Source of the DNA: Achromobacter spanius
Lineage (GTDB): Bacteria; Pseudomonadota; Gammaproteobacteria; Burkholderiales; Burkholderiaceae_B
Assembly (NCBI RefSeq): GCF_002812705.1
Contig: NZ_CP025030.1
Span: 4,402,001 to 4,466,000, forward strand
Direction of reading: 5' to 3'
Length of the DNA: 64,000 nt
Below, in pieces: positions 20,519 to 30,391 of this stretch. The first letter of the stretch is position 1; the number at the start of each line of letters is the position of its first letter. The translations under genes and the position numbers were made by a program. The notes beneath the pieces were generated by a model. It was given only the letters and a program-made list of their open reading frames with translations. It was not told the DNA's origin and searched no databases.

Positions 20519-23433
20519 CAGGCTTCCCCTGTTTGTACGGCGGCCGCTTGCATGTCGGCGGCGGCCTTGCGTTGCGCGCGCAGCGATTGGTGAGCCAGCG
20601 CCACCAGCACCAGCACGGTGGACCCCACGACCAGCATGTACACGCCCAGATCGAACAGCAGCACACTGGACAGGTGCACATGGCCGATCAGCGGCAGCGC
20701 CACGTCCCATGCCAGCGCGGCCAGCAAGGGCTTATAGGCGAGCCATGCGGACACGGCGGCGATGCCCGCCGCCAGCAGACCGATACCGATCCAGTTTTGC
20801 GGGTTCAAGCGGCTGCGCGATTCCACCCAATACACACCACCCACCATGTACTGCAGGATGACGGCGGTGGCGAAAATAAGGCCGCCCACGAAACCGCCGC
20901 CGGGCTGGTTGTGGCCGCGCAGCAGGAAGTACACCGAAATCAGCGCGGCGGTGGGCAGCAGCAGGCGCACCAGCACCGTCGGCACCATCATCGAACCGCT
21001 GGGCACCAGAGATTTGATGTCGGGCGCGGCCGGCACGCCGCCGTCCTGTTCCTTTTGCTGACGCGGCAGGTCGGCGCTTTCCGTGGCGGGACGGAAGCGG
21101 CGCAGCAGCGCGTAGACCGTCAGCGCCACGATGCCCAGCACCGTGATTTCGCCGAACGTATCGAAGCCCCGGAAGTCCACCAGGATGACGTTCACCACGT
21201 TGGTGCCGCCGCCGTCCGGCAACGCGCGGTCAACAAAATAGGATGAAATCGTGTCGCCTTGCGGGCGCATCAGCACCGCGTAGGCCAGCGCCGCCATGCC
21301 GGTGCCGGCGGCCGTGGCCATCAACAGATCGCGAAAGCGGCGGCCACGGGCCAGCAACGTTGCTTTGAGTGTTTCTTCGTCGTCTTGTTCGATACGGCGC
21401 GGCAGCCAGCGCAAGCCCAGCAGCAACAGCACCACGGTGACGACTTCCACGGACAGTTGGGTCAACGCCAGATCGGGGGCCGAAAACCAGACGAACGTCA
21501 GGCAGGTGATGAGCCCCGCGCCGCCAGCCAGCGCCAGGGACGCCAGGCGGTGATATTTGGCCTGGTAGGCTGCCGCCACCGCGCAGACGCCGCCCACCAG
21601 CCACAACAGGGCAAAGGCCGGGTCCAGCGGGGTCATGCGGCCCGTGCCTTCCAGCCAACCGCCCCCGCGCAGGGGCAGCCAGGCCACGAACAAGGTGCCC
21701 AGCACAATCAACAGCATCTGCACTTGCAGCCGCGACGATCCCACCCAACGCAGCAGCCAGGCCGCGGCCACGCTGGAGCCATCCAGCAAGGCTTCAAACG
21801 TGCGCCGGCCGTCCAGACGGTAAATAAAGGGAACGCGGCCCGGGTTGGCGCGCTGGTGGGCACGCAGAACCAGGTAAAGCAGCACGCCCGCCGTGGTGGC
21901 CACCATGCTCATCACCAGGGGCAGATTCACGCCATGCCAGACGGCCAGGCTGTATTCGGGCATGTTGTCGCCCAGGATGCTTTGCGCGGCGGTCGCCAGG
22001 AACGGGCCGACCGTCAGGCCCGGCGCGACGCCCACCAGCAGGCACATCAACACCAGCAAGGCGCTGGGAAACAGCATCCAGCGCGGCGGCTCATGCGGCG
22101 CGCGCGGCAGGTCGGTGGCCGGGGGGCCGAAGAACACCTGCAGGATGAAGCGCAAGGAATACGCCACGCTGAACGCGCCGGCAATGGTCGCCAACAACGG
22201 CAAGCCGATCTGCGTGTAGCGGTCGCCGCTGACGAAGGTGGTCTCGGCGAAGAACATTTCCTTGGACAAAAAGCCGTTCAACAGCGGCACGCCCGCCATC
22301 GACGCCGCCGCCACCATGGCCAGCGTGGCGGTGATCGGCATGGCTTTGTACAGCCCGGACAAGCGGCTCAGGTCGCGCGTGCCGGTTTCGTGGTCGACCA
22401 CCCCCGCCGCCATGAACAACGACGCCTTGAACGTGGCGTGGTTGATCATGTGGAAGATGGCGGCCACCAGCGCCAGTTCGCTGTTCAGGCCCAGCAGCAG
22501 CGTGATCAGGCCCAGGTGGCTGATGGTGGAATACGCCAGCACCCCTTTCATGTCCTGCTGGAAGATGGCGGCATAGGCGCCCAGCACCAGCGTGATCAGC
22601 CCTGCCCCGCCGATGATCCAGAACCACTGGTCAGTACCGGCCAGCACCGGCCAGAAGCGCGCCAGCAGAAACACCCCTGCCTTCACCATCGTGGCCGAAT
22701 GCAGGTAGGCGGACACCGGCGTGGGCGCCGCCATGGCGTTGGGCAACCAGAAGTGGAACGGAAACTGGGCGCTCTTGGTCAGCGCACCCAGCGCCACCAG
22801 CACCAGCACGGCGGGGTACCAGGGGTCGGCGCGGACCAGATCGCCCGCCGCCAGCACGCGGTCCATGTCGTAACTGCCGACAATGTGGCCCAGGATGAGC
22901 ACCCCGGCCAGCAGGCACAGCCCGCCCGCGCCGGTTACCGTCAAGGCCATGCGCGCGCCGCGACGGGCATCCAGGCGGTGATGCCAGTAGGCGATCAGCA
23001 TGAAGGACGCCAGGCTGGTCATTTCCCAGAACATGACCAGTTGGATCAGGTTGCCCGAGAGCACCACGCCCAGCATGGCGGCCATGAAGGCCAGGAAAAA
23101 CGAGAAGAAGCGCGGCACCGGGTCTTCCGGCGACATGTAATAGCGCGCGTACAGGACAACCAGCGCAGCCATGCCGGAAACAATCAGCGCGAACAGCCAG
23201 GCGTAGCCGTCCATCCGCAGGGTGAATTGCAGGCCCAGGGCGGGCGCCCAGGGCATGTCGAACCGAATCACGCCGCCGTTGGCGACTTCCGGGTACAAGC
23301 TGGCGATCAGAGCCACACAGACCAGGGCGATAAGGCCTGCCAACCACGCCTCGGCATTGCGGGCGTTGGAAGGCAGCAGCGCGGCGCACAGGCTGCCGGC
23401 AAACGGCAGAGCGAGGATCAGGATCAGCGACAT
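20518..23433 (-). CDS. mnhA: Mnh/Mrp Na+/H+ antiporter subunit A with fused subunit B domain
   Basis: The large NuoL-like subunit, 971 residues. The N-terminal about 500 residues are the antiporter core ([47 protein letters not shown]); a hydrogenase-4-like and DUF4040 segment ([20 protein letters not shown]) and a C-terminal MnhB domain follow, the latter marked by [20 protein letters not shown] at about residues 835-855. Fused A/B is common in Proteobacteria and explains the lack of a separate mnhB. First gene of the operon; the upstream control region is AT-rich. The complex exports Na+ (and possibly K+) for pH and salt tolerance. Confidence 0.95.
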   Translation of the reverse strand: MSLILILALPFAGSLCAALLPSNARNAEAWLAGLIALVCVALIASLYPEVANGGVIRFDMPWAPALGLQFTLRMDGYAWLFALIVSGMAALVVLYARYYMSPEDPVPRFFSFFLAFMAAMLGVVLSGNLIQLVMFWEMTSLASFMLIAYWHHRLDARRGARMALTVTGAGGLCLLAGVLILGHIVGSYDMDRVLAAGDLVRADPWYPAVLVLVALGALTKSAQFPFHFWLPNAMAAPTPVSAYLHSATMVKAGVFLLARFWPVLAGTDQWFWIIGGAGLITLVLGAYAAIFQQDMKGVLAYSTISHLGLITLLLGLNSELALVAAIFHMINHATFKASLFMAAGVVDHETGTRDLSRLSGLYKAMPITATLAMVAAASMAGVPLLNGFLSKEMFFAETTFVSGDRYTQIGLPLLATIAGAFSVAYSLRFILQVFFGPPATDLPRAPHEPPRWMLFPSALLVLMCLLVGVAPGLTVGPFLATAAQSILGDNMPEYSLAVWHGVNLPLVMSMVATTAGVLLYLVLRAHQRANPGRVPFIYRLDGRRTFEALLDGSSVAAAWLLRWVGSSRLQVQMLLIVLGTLFVAWLPLRGGGWLEGTGRMTPLDPAFALLWLVGGVCAVAAAYQAKYHRLASLALAGGAGLITCLTFVWFSAPDLALTQLSVEVVTVVLLLLGLRWLPRRIEQDDEETLKATLLARGRRFRDLLMATAAGTGMAALAYAVLMRPQGDTISSYFVDRALPDGGGTNVVNVILVDFRGFDTFGEITVLGIVALTVYALLRRFRPATESADLPRQQKEQDGGVPAAPDIKSLVPSGSMMVPTVLVRLLLPTAALISVYFLLRGHNQPGGGFVGGLIFATAVILQYMVGGVYWVESRSRLNPQNWIGIGLLAAGIAAVSAWLAYKPLLAALAWDVALPLIGHVHLSSVLLFDLGVYMLVVGSTVLVLVALAHQSLRAQRKAAADMQAAAVQTGEA

Positions 23434-23989
23434 GGCGTTCCGAGAATGTCCGGGCCCCCTCCCGCCAGCACATGGCAGCGAAAGACGAAACAGACCGGGG
23501 ATTGAATAACGGACGGAACCCTGGCCCGGTACGTCGCTGCACTACACGTTGCCCCGCGGGGACGTAACTACCGCCCCATTGAACGCCGCAGATTGAAACA
23601 AACGCAATAGCTGTCTTGCAAGACCGGCCAAGAATCTCATCCGAAAAATATCAGATTCTTGTAAGTTATGCAGCAATTTATGCGCGTAACGAGCTGATGA
23701 CGGCAAGATGACTGCGCAATGATTGCGCATTGAAAGGCGATCTCGACAAGTTCATGTGGTTGTCATACATGAGTTTTTTGCCTATCTGACGTCAATTTCG
23801 CGCAACACCCAACACCCGAAAAATATTTTCATGACTAGCAGGGAGAAATCCCGAGTTGACCCTAGGGGGATTCCTGTGTGGAATTGCGCCCACGAAGCCG
23901 CGACCAAGCCCGTACCCGAGGCAAAGCGCGCTTTACCGACGCCGGCCCAAGAAGCCGGTCGGCTCGGAACAACAATATGGAGAAGACTC
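23434..23989. other. Intergenic control region between mnh operon and Bug gene
   Basis: No convincing gene. The segment 23570-23860 is AT-rich and must hold the promoters of both divergent units. The only distinct element is the palindrome at 23713-23729. Open frames entering from the right belong to the Bug gene upstream of its likely start. Confidence 0.6.
23713..23729. promoter_or_regulatory. Perfect 8-bp inverted repeat, candidate operator
   Basis: TGCGCAAT-G-ATTGCGCA is a perfect palindrome around one base, midway between the divergent mnhA and Bug genes. The size and symmetry suit a dimeric regulator, but no regulator is encoded nearby. Confidence 0.5.
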
Positions 23990-24976
23990 TTGACCGTGCT
24001 GTCACATGCCAAGGCCATTCTGGCCGCCGCCATCGCAGGCGTCTGCTTTAGTTCCGCGGCCCAGGCCGCCGACCCCTACCCCAACAAACCCATCCGCCTG
24101 ATCGTTCCCTTTGCCGCCGGCGGCACCACCGACATCGTTGCCCGCATCGTGTCCGAAGGTCTGGGCCGCGAGCTTGGCCAAGCCGTCGTAGTGGAAAACC
24201 GTGGCGGCGGCGGCGGGTCCATCGGCGCGGACGCTGTCGCGCGCGCCACCCCTGACGGTTACACGCTGGGCGTCGCCACCGTCAGCACCATGGCCACCAA
24301 CCCGGCGACCAACCCCAAGAACCCCTACGACTCTCTCAAGGACTTCGTGCCCATCACCAACCTGGTGAACGTGCCGAACGTGTTGACGGTAAACCCGTCG
24401 GTGCCGGCCAAGAACCTGGCGGAATTCATCGCCTTGCTGAAGGCGAACCCGGGCAAGTACGCCTATGCCTCATCCGGCGCGGGCGGCATCGGCCACCTGG
24501 ACGGCGAACTCTTCAAGTCCCTGACCAAGACGGACATGGTGCACGTGCCGTATCGCGGCTCGGGTCCGGCGCTCAATGATGTGATCGCGGGTCAGGTGAA
24601 CGCCCAGTTCGACAACCTGCCGTCTTCCATGCCGCACATTCAGGCCGGCAAGCTGCGCGCCCTGGCCGTGGCCGCCCCCAAGCGCCTGCCCACCCTGCCG
24701 GATGTGCCGACGTTCAAGGAAGCCGGCTTGCCGGAGATGGACAACATGGCCTGGTACGGGCTGGTGGCCCCGGCCGGCACGCCGAAAGCGGTGATTGACC
24801 GCGTGTATGAGGCGGCCGTCAAGACGCTGAAGGACCCGAAGGTTGTCCAGCGCCTTGCCGACGGCGGCTCGCTGGTGGACGGCAACACGCCCGCCCAGTA
24901 CGCCGAACAGATCAAGCGCGAACTGGAGCTGCGCCAACGCATCGCCAAGGAACGCAATATCGTGTCGACGAACTGA
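23990..24976 (+). CDS. Tripartite tricarboxylate transporter substrate-binding protein (Bug family)
   Basis: Periplasmic binding protein of the Bug (Bordetella uptake gene) family, hugely expanded in Alcaligenaceae. I start it at TTG 23990, which has GGAG 7 bases upstream, giving a 328-residue protein with signal peptide TVLSHAKAILAAAIAGVCF and cleavage after AQA. The mature part follows the family scheme: PNKPIRLIVPFAAGGTTDI, VVENRGGGGGSIGADAVARA, YRGSGPALNDVIAGQV and LAVAAPKRLPTLPDVPTF. An orphan without TctA/TctB genes nearby, as is usual. Ligand unknown (carboxylates are typical). Confidence 0.9.
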   Translation: MTVLSHAKAILAAAIAGVCFSSAAQAADPYPNKPIRLIVPFAAGGTTDIVARIVSEGLGRELGQAVVVENRGGGGGSIGADAVARATPDGYTLGVATVSTMATNPATNPKNPYDSLKDFVPITNLVNVPNVLTVNPSVPAKNLAEFIALLKANPGKYAYASSGAGGIGHLDGELFKSLTKTDMVHVPYRGSGPALNDVIAGQVNAQFDNLPSSMPHIQAGKLRALAVAAPKRLPTLPDVPTFKEAGLPEMDNMAWYGLVAPAGTPKAVIDRVYEAAVKTLKDPKVVQRLADGGSLVDGNTPAQYAEQIKRELELRQRIAKERNIVSTN

Positions 24977-24993
24977 TTGCATTGCCATGCATG

Positions 24994-25018
24994 GCTGTCC
25001 CCGAAACGGGGACAGCTT
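24994..25018 (+). terminator. Probable terminator after the Bug gene
   Basis: A 10-bp perfect stem GCTGTCCCCG/CGGGGACAGC with an AAA loop (24994-25016) lies 17 bases after the stop, but only two T residues follow, so termination may be partial. Confidence 0.6.
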
Positions 25019-25381
25019 GCCGACTTGACTAGTGATGCCCGGGTGTTAGCATCTGCCCCCGTGCGATCCCATTTTTCTCCCCTCCTCCCCGCTGCTTGCG
25101 TTCTCTGCGCCCTGCGCTCGACCCTGTTGAGCTCGCAGGAAGTCGCCGCGCGTTCCGCTTACGCGCGCTCCAAGCCCGGCTGATCGCCCGGCTTTCCCGC
25201 TTCCCCAATTTCTGATTCCGGCCTGCTGCCGGCGGCCTGAGCACATCCGTGCTTGCCCGCCGCACCTGACCGGCGAACGCCCTGCCGCGTGGCCGGGTAC
25301 GTCCGTCGATACCCCTTTGAATCTTTGCCGCTTGCCCGAGGGCCGGCGGCTTGGCCACGCACTGATCTTCATTCCAGCGCC
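25019..25381. other. Long leader region ahead of the hexad-repeat gene
   Basis: About 360 bases with no supported gene. It is rich in CG/GC-type inverted words (for example GCCGGCGGCC near 25230 and GGGCCGGCGGC near 25340) and could be a structured 5' leader or simply a promoter region. No recognised riboswitch. Confidence 0.4.
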
Positions 25382-26395
25382 ATGCAACTTACCAAGAAAT
25401 TCGTCAAAGCCAAGAACCCCTGCGCGGGCGGCTACAAATGGTTCATCCGCGATCACAACGGACAGGGGGACTACCAAGCCGTGCTGGATGCCCTGGTCGC
25501 CGACGGCCGCGTCGGCGACGCCAACTGGCTGCTGGATCAGTTTGGTCCGACCGACGCGGTGCTCAGGCTGGACTCGCTTGACGCCAATGCCATCGTCTTC
25601 GCGGGCACGCTGGAAATTCGCATGGGTATCAACGTGGACACGGTGGTGCGCGCCGGGCGCAGCATCATCACGGGCGGCGGCATCCGCGCCGGCGAAACCA
25701 TCATGGCGGGTGAAAACATCACGGCCGCCGCCAACATCGCGAGTGGCGGGGAAATACACGCGGGCGGCGACATCAGCGCGGACTGGGGCATCGAGTCCGC
25801 CTCGCGCCTGGAGTGCCGCGGCAACGTGCGCGCCAAATGGGACATCTGCGCGGGCCAGGACCTGGCCGTCACCGGCCACCTGCACGCGGGCCAGGACGTG
25901 CGGGCGCAAGGCGCCATCCAATGCGGCCAAGGTATCAAGGCGGGCGGCGATGTGCGCGCGGACAATGCCATCAGCGCCACCTCCGGCATTCAGGCAGGCG
26001 GAGCAATCCAATGCGGCGACCACCTGGCTTCGGGCTGGGGCATGATCGCCGGAGGCGACATCCGCGCCGACGGCTCCATTCGCGCCGGTGAAGGCGTGAA
26101 AGCGGACGGCGTGATCCAGGCCGGCGACGGCCACGGCGTCTACGCCGGACTGAGCGTCAGGCTGGACGCCTGGTCCGTTTGCGCCCGGGTCGTTGCGCGA
26201 TCGCGGCCCGCCCAGTTGGTCAGCGGGCACTGGGCTGGACCCAGCGCCGTGGCCGACGGCGACGTGGATGCTGACGGCGAGGTTGATGCTGACGGCGACG
26301 ACGATGCAGGCGGCAACGTTGTTGCAGGCAGCACCGCCGAAGCAGGCAGCGCCCGCCAGGCGTGGACCCTGCCGGTCAGCCCCGCCTTGGCGTAA
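25382..26395 (+). CDS. Hexad-repeat (beta-helix, polymer-forming-like) protein
   Basis: Function unknown. Residues about 1-70 form an unrelated head (KKFVKAKNPCAGGYKWFIRD). From residue 77 to 250 the chain is 29 hexads, of which 25 (101-250) follow aliphatic-x-Ala/Cys/Ser-Gly-x-x without a break, for example IRAGET, IMAGEN, IHAGGD, IKAGGD, IQAGDG. Such a register is the mark of a left-handed or bactofilin-like beta-solenoid. Residues 290-312 are an Asp/Gly run (DGDVDADGEVDADGDDD) that might bind calcium. No signal peptide or membrane helix, so cytosolic or externalised by an unusual route. Start at ATG 25382 with no upstream alternative of note. The gene's 3' end overlaps the EamA gene by 20 bases. 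Confidence 0.8.
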   Translation: MQLTKKFVKAKNPCAGGYKWFIRDHNGQGDYQAVLDALVADGRVGDANWLLDQFGPTDAVLRLDSLDANAIVFAGTLEIRMGINVDTVVRAGRSIITGGGIRAGETIMAGENITAAANIASGGEIHAGGDISADWGIESASRLECRGNVRAKWDICAGQDLAVTGHLHAGQDVRAQGAIQCGQGIKAGGDVRADNAISATSGIQAGGAIQCGDHLASGWGMIAGGDIRADGSIRAGEGVKADGVIQAGDGHGVYAGLSVRLDAWSVCARVVARSRPAQLVSGHWAGPSAVADGDVDADGEVDADGDDDAGGNVVAGSTAEAGSARQAWTLPVSPALA

Positions 26396-27257
26396 CCCCA
26401 GGGGCTTGATGCCGCAGCACCAGCATCAAGCCCAGCAAGATCGCGCCCATGCCGGCCAGGCTAAGCCCCGACAGCCGGTTGCCCAGCACCAGGTAATCCA
26501 GGGCCGCGGTGCCGGCCGGCACCAGATAGAACAGGCTGGTGACATTGACCAGGTTGCCCGCCTGGATCATGCGATAGAACAGCAGCGTGGCGCCGATGGA
26601 AATCACCAGCCCCATCCAGACCAGGGGCAAGATCAGGCCCAGGCTCCATTGCGCTGCTATCGGCTGGAACGGCGCCAGCAACAGGCACAGCGCCAGGCTT
26701 GCCGCGTACTGCAAGGGCATGACATCCAGCGGCGCCTGGGTGACGCGCTTTTGCAGGATGGCACCCGCCGTCATGCTGGCCAGCGCCGCAAACGCGAACG
26801 CCATACCGGCTACTGAGAAGCGCGCCATGCCGATGCTTTGATACACCACCATGACTAACCCCGCCAACGCCAGCAGCAAGCCGGTGATGCGCGCCGGTTC
26901 ATAGCGCCGTTCCATTAGCGCCAAGGTCAGGATGGGCTGAGCGCCCAGCAAGGTGGCCAGCACGCCCGGCGTAATGCCGTGGTCCAGCGCCAGCAGGTAG
27001 CAGATGGAATAGACGCCAATCAGCAGCACGCCGGTTGCCGCGACCATCAAGCGCGTGCCCGGCGCGGGCAACCAACGTTTGCGGTGGACGCAAATCAGCA
27101 ACAGCACCGACAACGCCAGAAGGAAACGCAGCAGCAAGAAGCCAAAGGCCGACGCATGCGACAGCCCCCATTTGGCGAAGATTGCGCCGCCGCTCCACAG
27201 CAGCACGAACAAGGTTGTGGACCCGTAAGCGGCCCACGAGATGCGATTCGAAAACAT
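26376..27257 (-). CDS. EamA/DMT family drug-metabolite exporter
   Basis: A 293-residue, 10-helix inner-membrane protein made of two EamA repeats. Typical text includes LLWSGGAIFAKWGLSHASAF near the start and LYLVPAGTAALDYLVLG-like text (here SLFYLVPAGTAALDYLVLG) in repeat two. Exported compound unknown. The gene is convergent with the hexad-repeat gene and overlaps its 3' end. An upstream gap of 500 bases separates it from the yhaN gene end. Confidence 0.88.
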   Translation of the reverse strand: MFSNRISWAAYGSTTLFVLLWSGGAIFAKWGLSHASAFGFLLLRFLLALSVLLLICVHRKRWLPAPGTRLMVAATGVLLIGVYSICYLLALDHGITPGVLATLLGAQPILTLALMERRYEPARITGLLLALAGLVMVVYQSIGMARFSVAGMAFAFAALASMTAGAILQKRVTQAPLDVMPLQYAASLALCLLLAPFQPIAAQWSLGLILPLVWMGLVISIGATLLFYRMIQAGNLVNVTSLFYLVPAGTAALDYLVLGNRLSGLSLAGMGAILLGLMLVLRHQAPGVTPRRG

Positions 27258-27763
27258 GAGATTTCACCTGTCAGGGTAAGCACAGGCTCCAGACCGGTCG
27301 TCAGTGGCAGATGGCCGATGACTGCTCGCGCGTGGCCGAATCGGCGATGCGACTCAGCCGTGACGGGCGCCTAGACGGCGCCTCCTGGCGCTACATGGCA
27401 CACACAGGGCGCGCGCGTCTACGCACTGATGGACTGACGATGACTGGGAGCTGGAGCCGGGAATGGTGGGTCGGCGATCAGCCGATCACGACCACGGCGG
27501 GCGGGTTCGCGCCACGGACCCCGCCGATGGGCGGCGAGACGGGCGGCGACATCACCGCAAAGAGGACAGGAGAAACGACAGGAGATACGGCAGAACAAAT
27601 GCCGGCAGAAAACACGGGAGAAAGCGCACTGCCCGTCACTTGCGCGAAGCCTCGGTGCGTGCAGACCGCCGCAACGGCGGCTGCGGCGGCGGCAAGGCTG
27701 GCGAGGGGCGTGAAATCGGGCATCCGCAAAGACTACCGACCGCCCCTTTTCCCGTCAAGAACC
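27258..27763. other. Gap between EamA gene and yhaN, with one weak ORF
   Basis: About 500 bases with no firm gene. The plus strand has an open frame that continues antisense into yhaN and is not credible. The minus strand has the small ORF listed separately. Composition around 27555-27640 shifts toward A/G-rich words on the plus strand. Confidence 0.5.
27478..27723 (-). CDS. Possible small secreted or membrane protein
   Basis: An 81-residue frame from ATG 27723 reads MPDFTPLASLAAAAAAVAAV, then a Ser/Pro/Val-rich tract (SPVVSPVLFAVMSPPVSPP) and ends GANPPAVVVIG. It could be an exported small protein, but no ribosome site is evident at a good spacing, so it may be chance. It starts 41 bases after the yhaN stop. 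Confidence 0.25.
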   Translation of the reverse strand: MPDFTPLASLAAAAAAVAAVCTHRGFAQVTGSALSPVFSAGICSAVSPVVSPVLFAVMSPPVSPPIGGVRGANPPAVVVIG

Positions 27764-30391
27764 TTAAGCGCCGATACGCCGCTGTTCTACACCCATGTCG
27801 CGCCAGGCGTCGCCATGGCAGGTGAACATCAGGATCTGGTGGCGCGTTGCCGCGTCGAACAAGGCACGCTTCATGAAGTCGCGACGGGCGTCGTCAGTGT
27901 GCACCAGTGCGTCGTCCAGCAACAGCAAGGTAGGCCGCCCGGCCTCGCGCAGCAGATCCGCATACGCAAAACGAGCCAGGATGCCGAGTTGCTCGCGCGT
28001 CCCGAAACTGAGCGCATCCAGCAAGTCTTCGCCCTCGGCGCGGCGCAGCGCGGTGGGCAGCAAGGCCTCGTCCAGCCGCAGCGCGGCGTCGGGAAACAGC
28101 AATGCCAGGTAGTGGTTCAAGCGGCGCGCCAACGGCGCCTGCAAGCGTTGCGTGGCGGCGGCGCGCTTGTCGGTCAGCAGCTTTTGCAGCAAGTCCAGCG
28201 CGGCCGCGCGGCGCGATAGCTCATCACGGCGACGCGCCAGCCGTTCGCATGCCGCGGTGGCTTCCGACAGGCGTTCGCCCAAGCCCTGCGCGCCGGCTTG
28301 ATCCAGCTTGCCCTGCAATTGAAGGATGTCGCCATGCCGCTTGTGTTGCGCCTCGCGCTCGATCGACGCCGACTTTTCATAGCGTTGGACATCTTGCTCG
28401 GCCAGTTCGGGCCGGTGTTCCGCCAGCGCGGCTTGCGCCTCGCGCACCCGGCGGTCCAGGTCGTCATGCGCGCTGCGCACTTCGGCCAGGCGGCCCGCGC
28501 GTGCCTGCCGCTGCGTGGCGCGTTCGGCGGATTGCATATCCGCCGCGCGTGCCGCCGCCTGCCCTTCCAGCAATTGCGCACGCGCCAAGTCCGCATCCAG
28601 CGCACGCTGGGTGGCCGCCAAGGATGCGTCGGCCTGCGCGGCCACCGCCGTGGCTTCGCGCAAGGCTTGGGTGGCTGCGGGCAGATCGTCTTCACCCGCC
28701 AGCCCCGCGGCGGGCAGCTTGGCCAGCCGCTCTTGCAGCGGCACGCGGCGGGCCAGGGCCTCGTCGCGCTGCCCGCGCAATACATCCAGCCCTTTGGGCG
28801 CATGGATGGCCAGCGTCTTGCGCATGCCGTCAAGCTCGCGCTGTAACGCCGTATAGCGCGCATGGCGCTGCTCGGCATCGGCCAGCGTTGCCACGCCCAG
28901 CCTTTCCAGCAAGGCGGCCCACACCGTTTGCAGGCCGCCTAACTCGCGCTGAAGCGCGGGTAGATCCTGACCGCCCGGCTCAATCCGAAACCGGCCCACA
29001 CCGGGCAGTTCCAGGTTGGCGGCGGATGTCAGCAACACCTGGTCGGCGTCGGTCAGCGTCCGACCATCCAGCGTTGCCTGGTGCCCAGGCTCAAGTTCGT
29101 ACGACAAGCGTGTCGCGATGGCTTGCTGGCGCAACTGCAAATTGGCCAGTTCACGCTCGGCCTTGCGCAGCGCGTCGATGTCGGCATCGGCGATTTCAAT
29201 GCGCAGCGCCTCGGTCTTCAGCGTTGAGCCCTGTTCGATCAGTACGGTGACGGCTTTGAGCGCGTCGTCCAGCCGTTCGACTTCGGCGTTCAACTGGGCC
29301 AGTTGGTGCTCGAGGTCGCGGCGGTCGGTTACGGCCTGCACGGCGGCCACCCGCAAGCGGGCTGCGTCGACCGCGGCGGCATGCGTCTGCTGTTGTTGCT
29401 GCGCGCGAGCCAACGGCGCTTGAGCCGCGTCCACGCGAGCGCGTGCGCCCTGCGCTTCCTGCACCAGCGCCTGGTAATCGGCTTCGTCTTGTTGATCGCG
29501 ACGCACCTGGTCTTGCAGCAAGGCCAGCGTTTGCGCGGCTTGCGCCTGTTCGCGGCGCAAGCCGTCAAGCGCCTCGCGTTGTTTCGCTACCGCCGCCAGC
29601 CGCGCGCGCGCGTCAGCGGCCTTGGCCTCGAAGTCTTTCCAGGGTTCGTCGGCCTGGGCGCGTTCGTGGTCGCGGCGCAGTTCGGCCAGGCGGTCCACGT
29701 CGGCGTTCAACTGCGCCATGGCTTGCGCGCAATCGTCGCGTTCGGTGGTGGCGCGCGTCAGGGCGTCTTCGGCGTCTTTATAGATGCCCTTGGGGCGGCC
29801 GTTGCGCGCATCCAGCAAGGCGGCGCGTTCGGCTGACACGCGCTCAAACAGCCGGTCGCCGTCGCTTGAGGCCAGCTCGCCGGACAACTGCGTCAGCGCA
29901 TCGCGCAAATGCGTGCCGGCGTAAGACGCCGCCGCTTGGAGGTTGTGGCCGTCGCCTTGCTGAATCCACAACAAGCCCGGGATGCCAGCCAAGTCCGGCT
30001 TGCTTTGCCCACGGCCCGGCAGTTCAAAGCCCAGCAAGGCGGCCAGCGCGTTCTCGGCCTCTTCGCCATCCAGGCGCTGCGCGCCGTCGTCGATCAGCAA
30101 TTCGCAGCGCGCGCGCGACAGGAATTGCTTTTTCAGCACATAGGTATGGCCGGCATGCGCGAACGACAACTCGACGCTGGGCCGCGCGCCGGACTCGCCG
30201 TGCGGCGCCAGGTCCGCGACCTTGCTGGTGCTGTAGCGTTCAAGAAAGGCCGCGCGTATGGCGGCGGCAACGGTACTCTTTCCGGCCTCGTTCGCGCCCA
30301 CGAACAGGTTCAAGCCGTCTTGCAGGCCGTCCAGCACCAAGGGTTGGCGAAACTTGCGGAACTCTTCAAGCGCAATCTTTGACAGCTTCAT
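27764..30391 (-). CDS. yhaN: YhaN-like SMC/Rad50-type ATPase
   Basis: Predicted DNA-end-processing ATPase related to SbcC/Rad50, partner of the exonuclease encoded just upstream. The 875-residue product has Walker A GANEAGKSTVA at about residues 33-41, long coiled coils (about 170-750, with runs such as ADVDRLAELRRDHERAQ), the ABC signature-like SFGTREQLGILARFAY and Walker B PTLLLLDDALVHTDD near the C-terminus, and the final FTCHGDAW. I see no zinc-hook CXXC in the coil. The start overlaps the yhaO stop (ATGA), so the two are co-translated. Confidence 0.9.
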   Translation of the reverse strand: MKLSKIALEEFRKFRQPLVLDGLQDGLNLFVGANEAGKSTVAAAIRAAFLERYSTSKVADLAPHGESGARPSVELSFAHAGHTYVLKKQFLSRARCELLIDDGAQRLDGEEAENALAALLGFELPGRGQSKPDLAGIPGLLWIQQGDGHNLQAAASYAGTHLRDALTQLSGELASSDGDRLFERVSAERAALLDARNGRPKGIYKDAEDALTRATTERDDCAQAMAQLNADVDRLAELRRDHERAQADEPWKDFEAKAADARARLAAVAKQREALDGLRREQAQAAQTLALLQDQVRRDQQDEADYQALVQEAQGARARVDAAQAPLARAQQQQQTHAAAVDAARLRVAAVQAVTDRRDLEHQLAQLNAEVERLDDALKAVTVLIEQGSTLKTEALRIEIADADIDALRKAERELANLQLRQQAIATRLSYELEPGHQATLDGRTLTDADQVLLTSAANLELPGVGRFRIEPGGQDLPALQRELGGLQTVWAALLERLGVATLADAEQRHARYTALQRELDGMRKTLAIHAPKGLDVLRGQRDEALARRVPLQERLAKLPAAGLAGEDDLPAATQALREATAVAAQADASLAATQRALDADLARAQLLEGQAAARAADMQSAERATQRQARAGRLAEVRSAHDDLDRRVREAQAALAEHRPELAEQDVQRYEKSASIEREAQHKRHGDILQLQGKLDQAGAQGLGERLSEATAACERLARRRDELSRRAAALDLLQKLLTDKRAAATQRLQAPLARRLNHYLALLFPDAALRLDEALLPTALRRAEGEDLLDALSFGTREQLGILARFAYADLLREAGRPTLLLLDDALVHTDDARRDFMKRALFDAATRHQILMFTCHGDAWRDMGVEQRRIGA

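Noticed and set aside
21259..23505. 748-residue open frame on the plus strand
   Set aside because: It is antisense to mnhA and made of His/Gln/Arg-rich text with no fold or ribosome site; a common shadow in GC-rich genes.
27311..28219. 302-residue open frame on the plus strand
   Set aside because: Over half of it is antisense to yhaN, the rest is low-complexity; no ribosome site.
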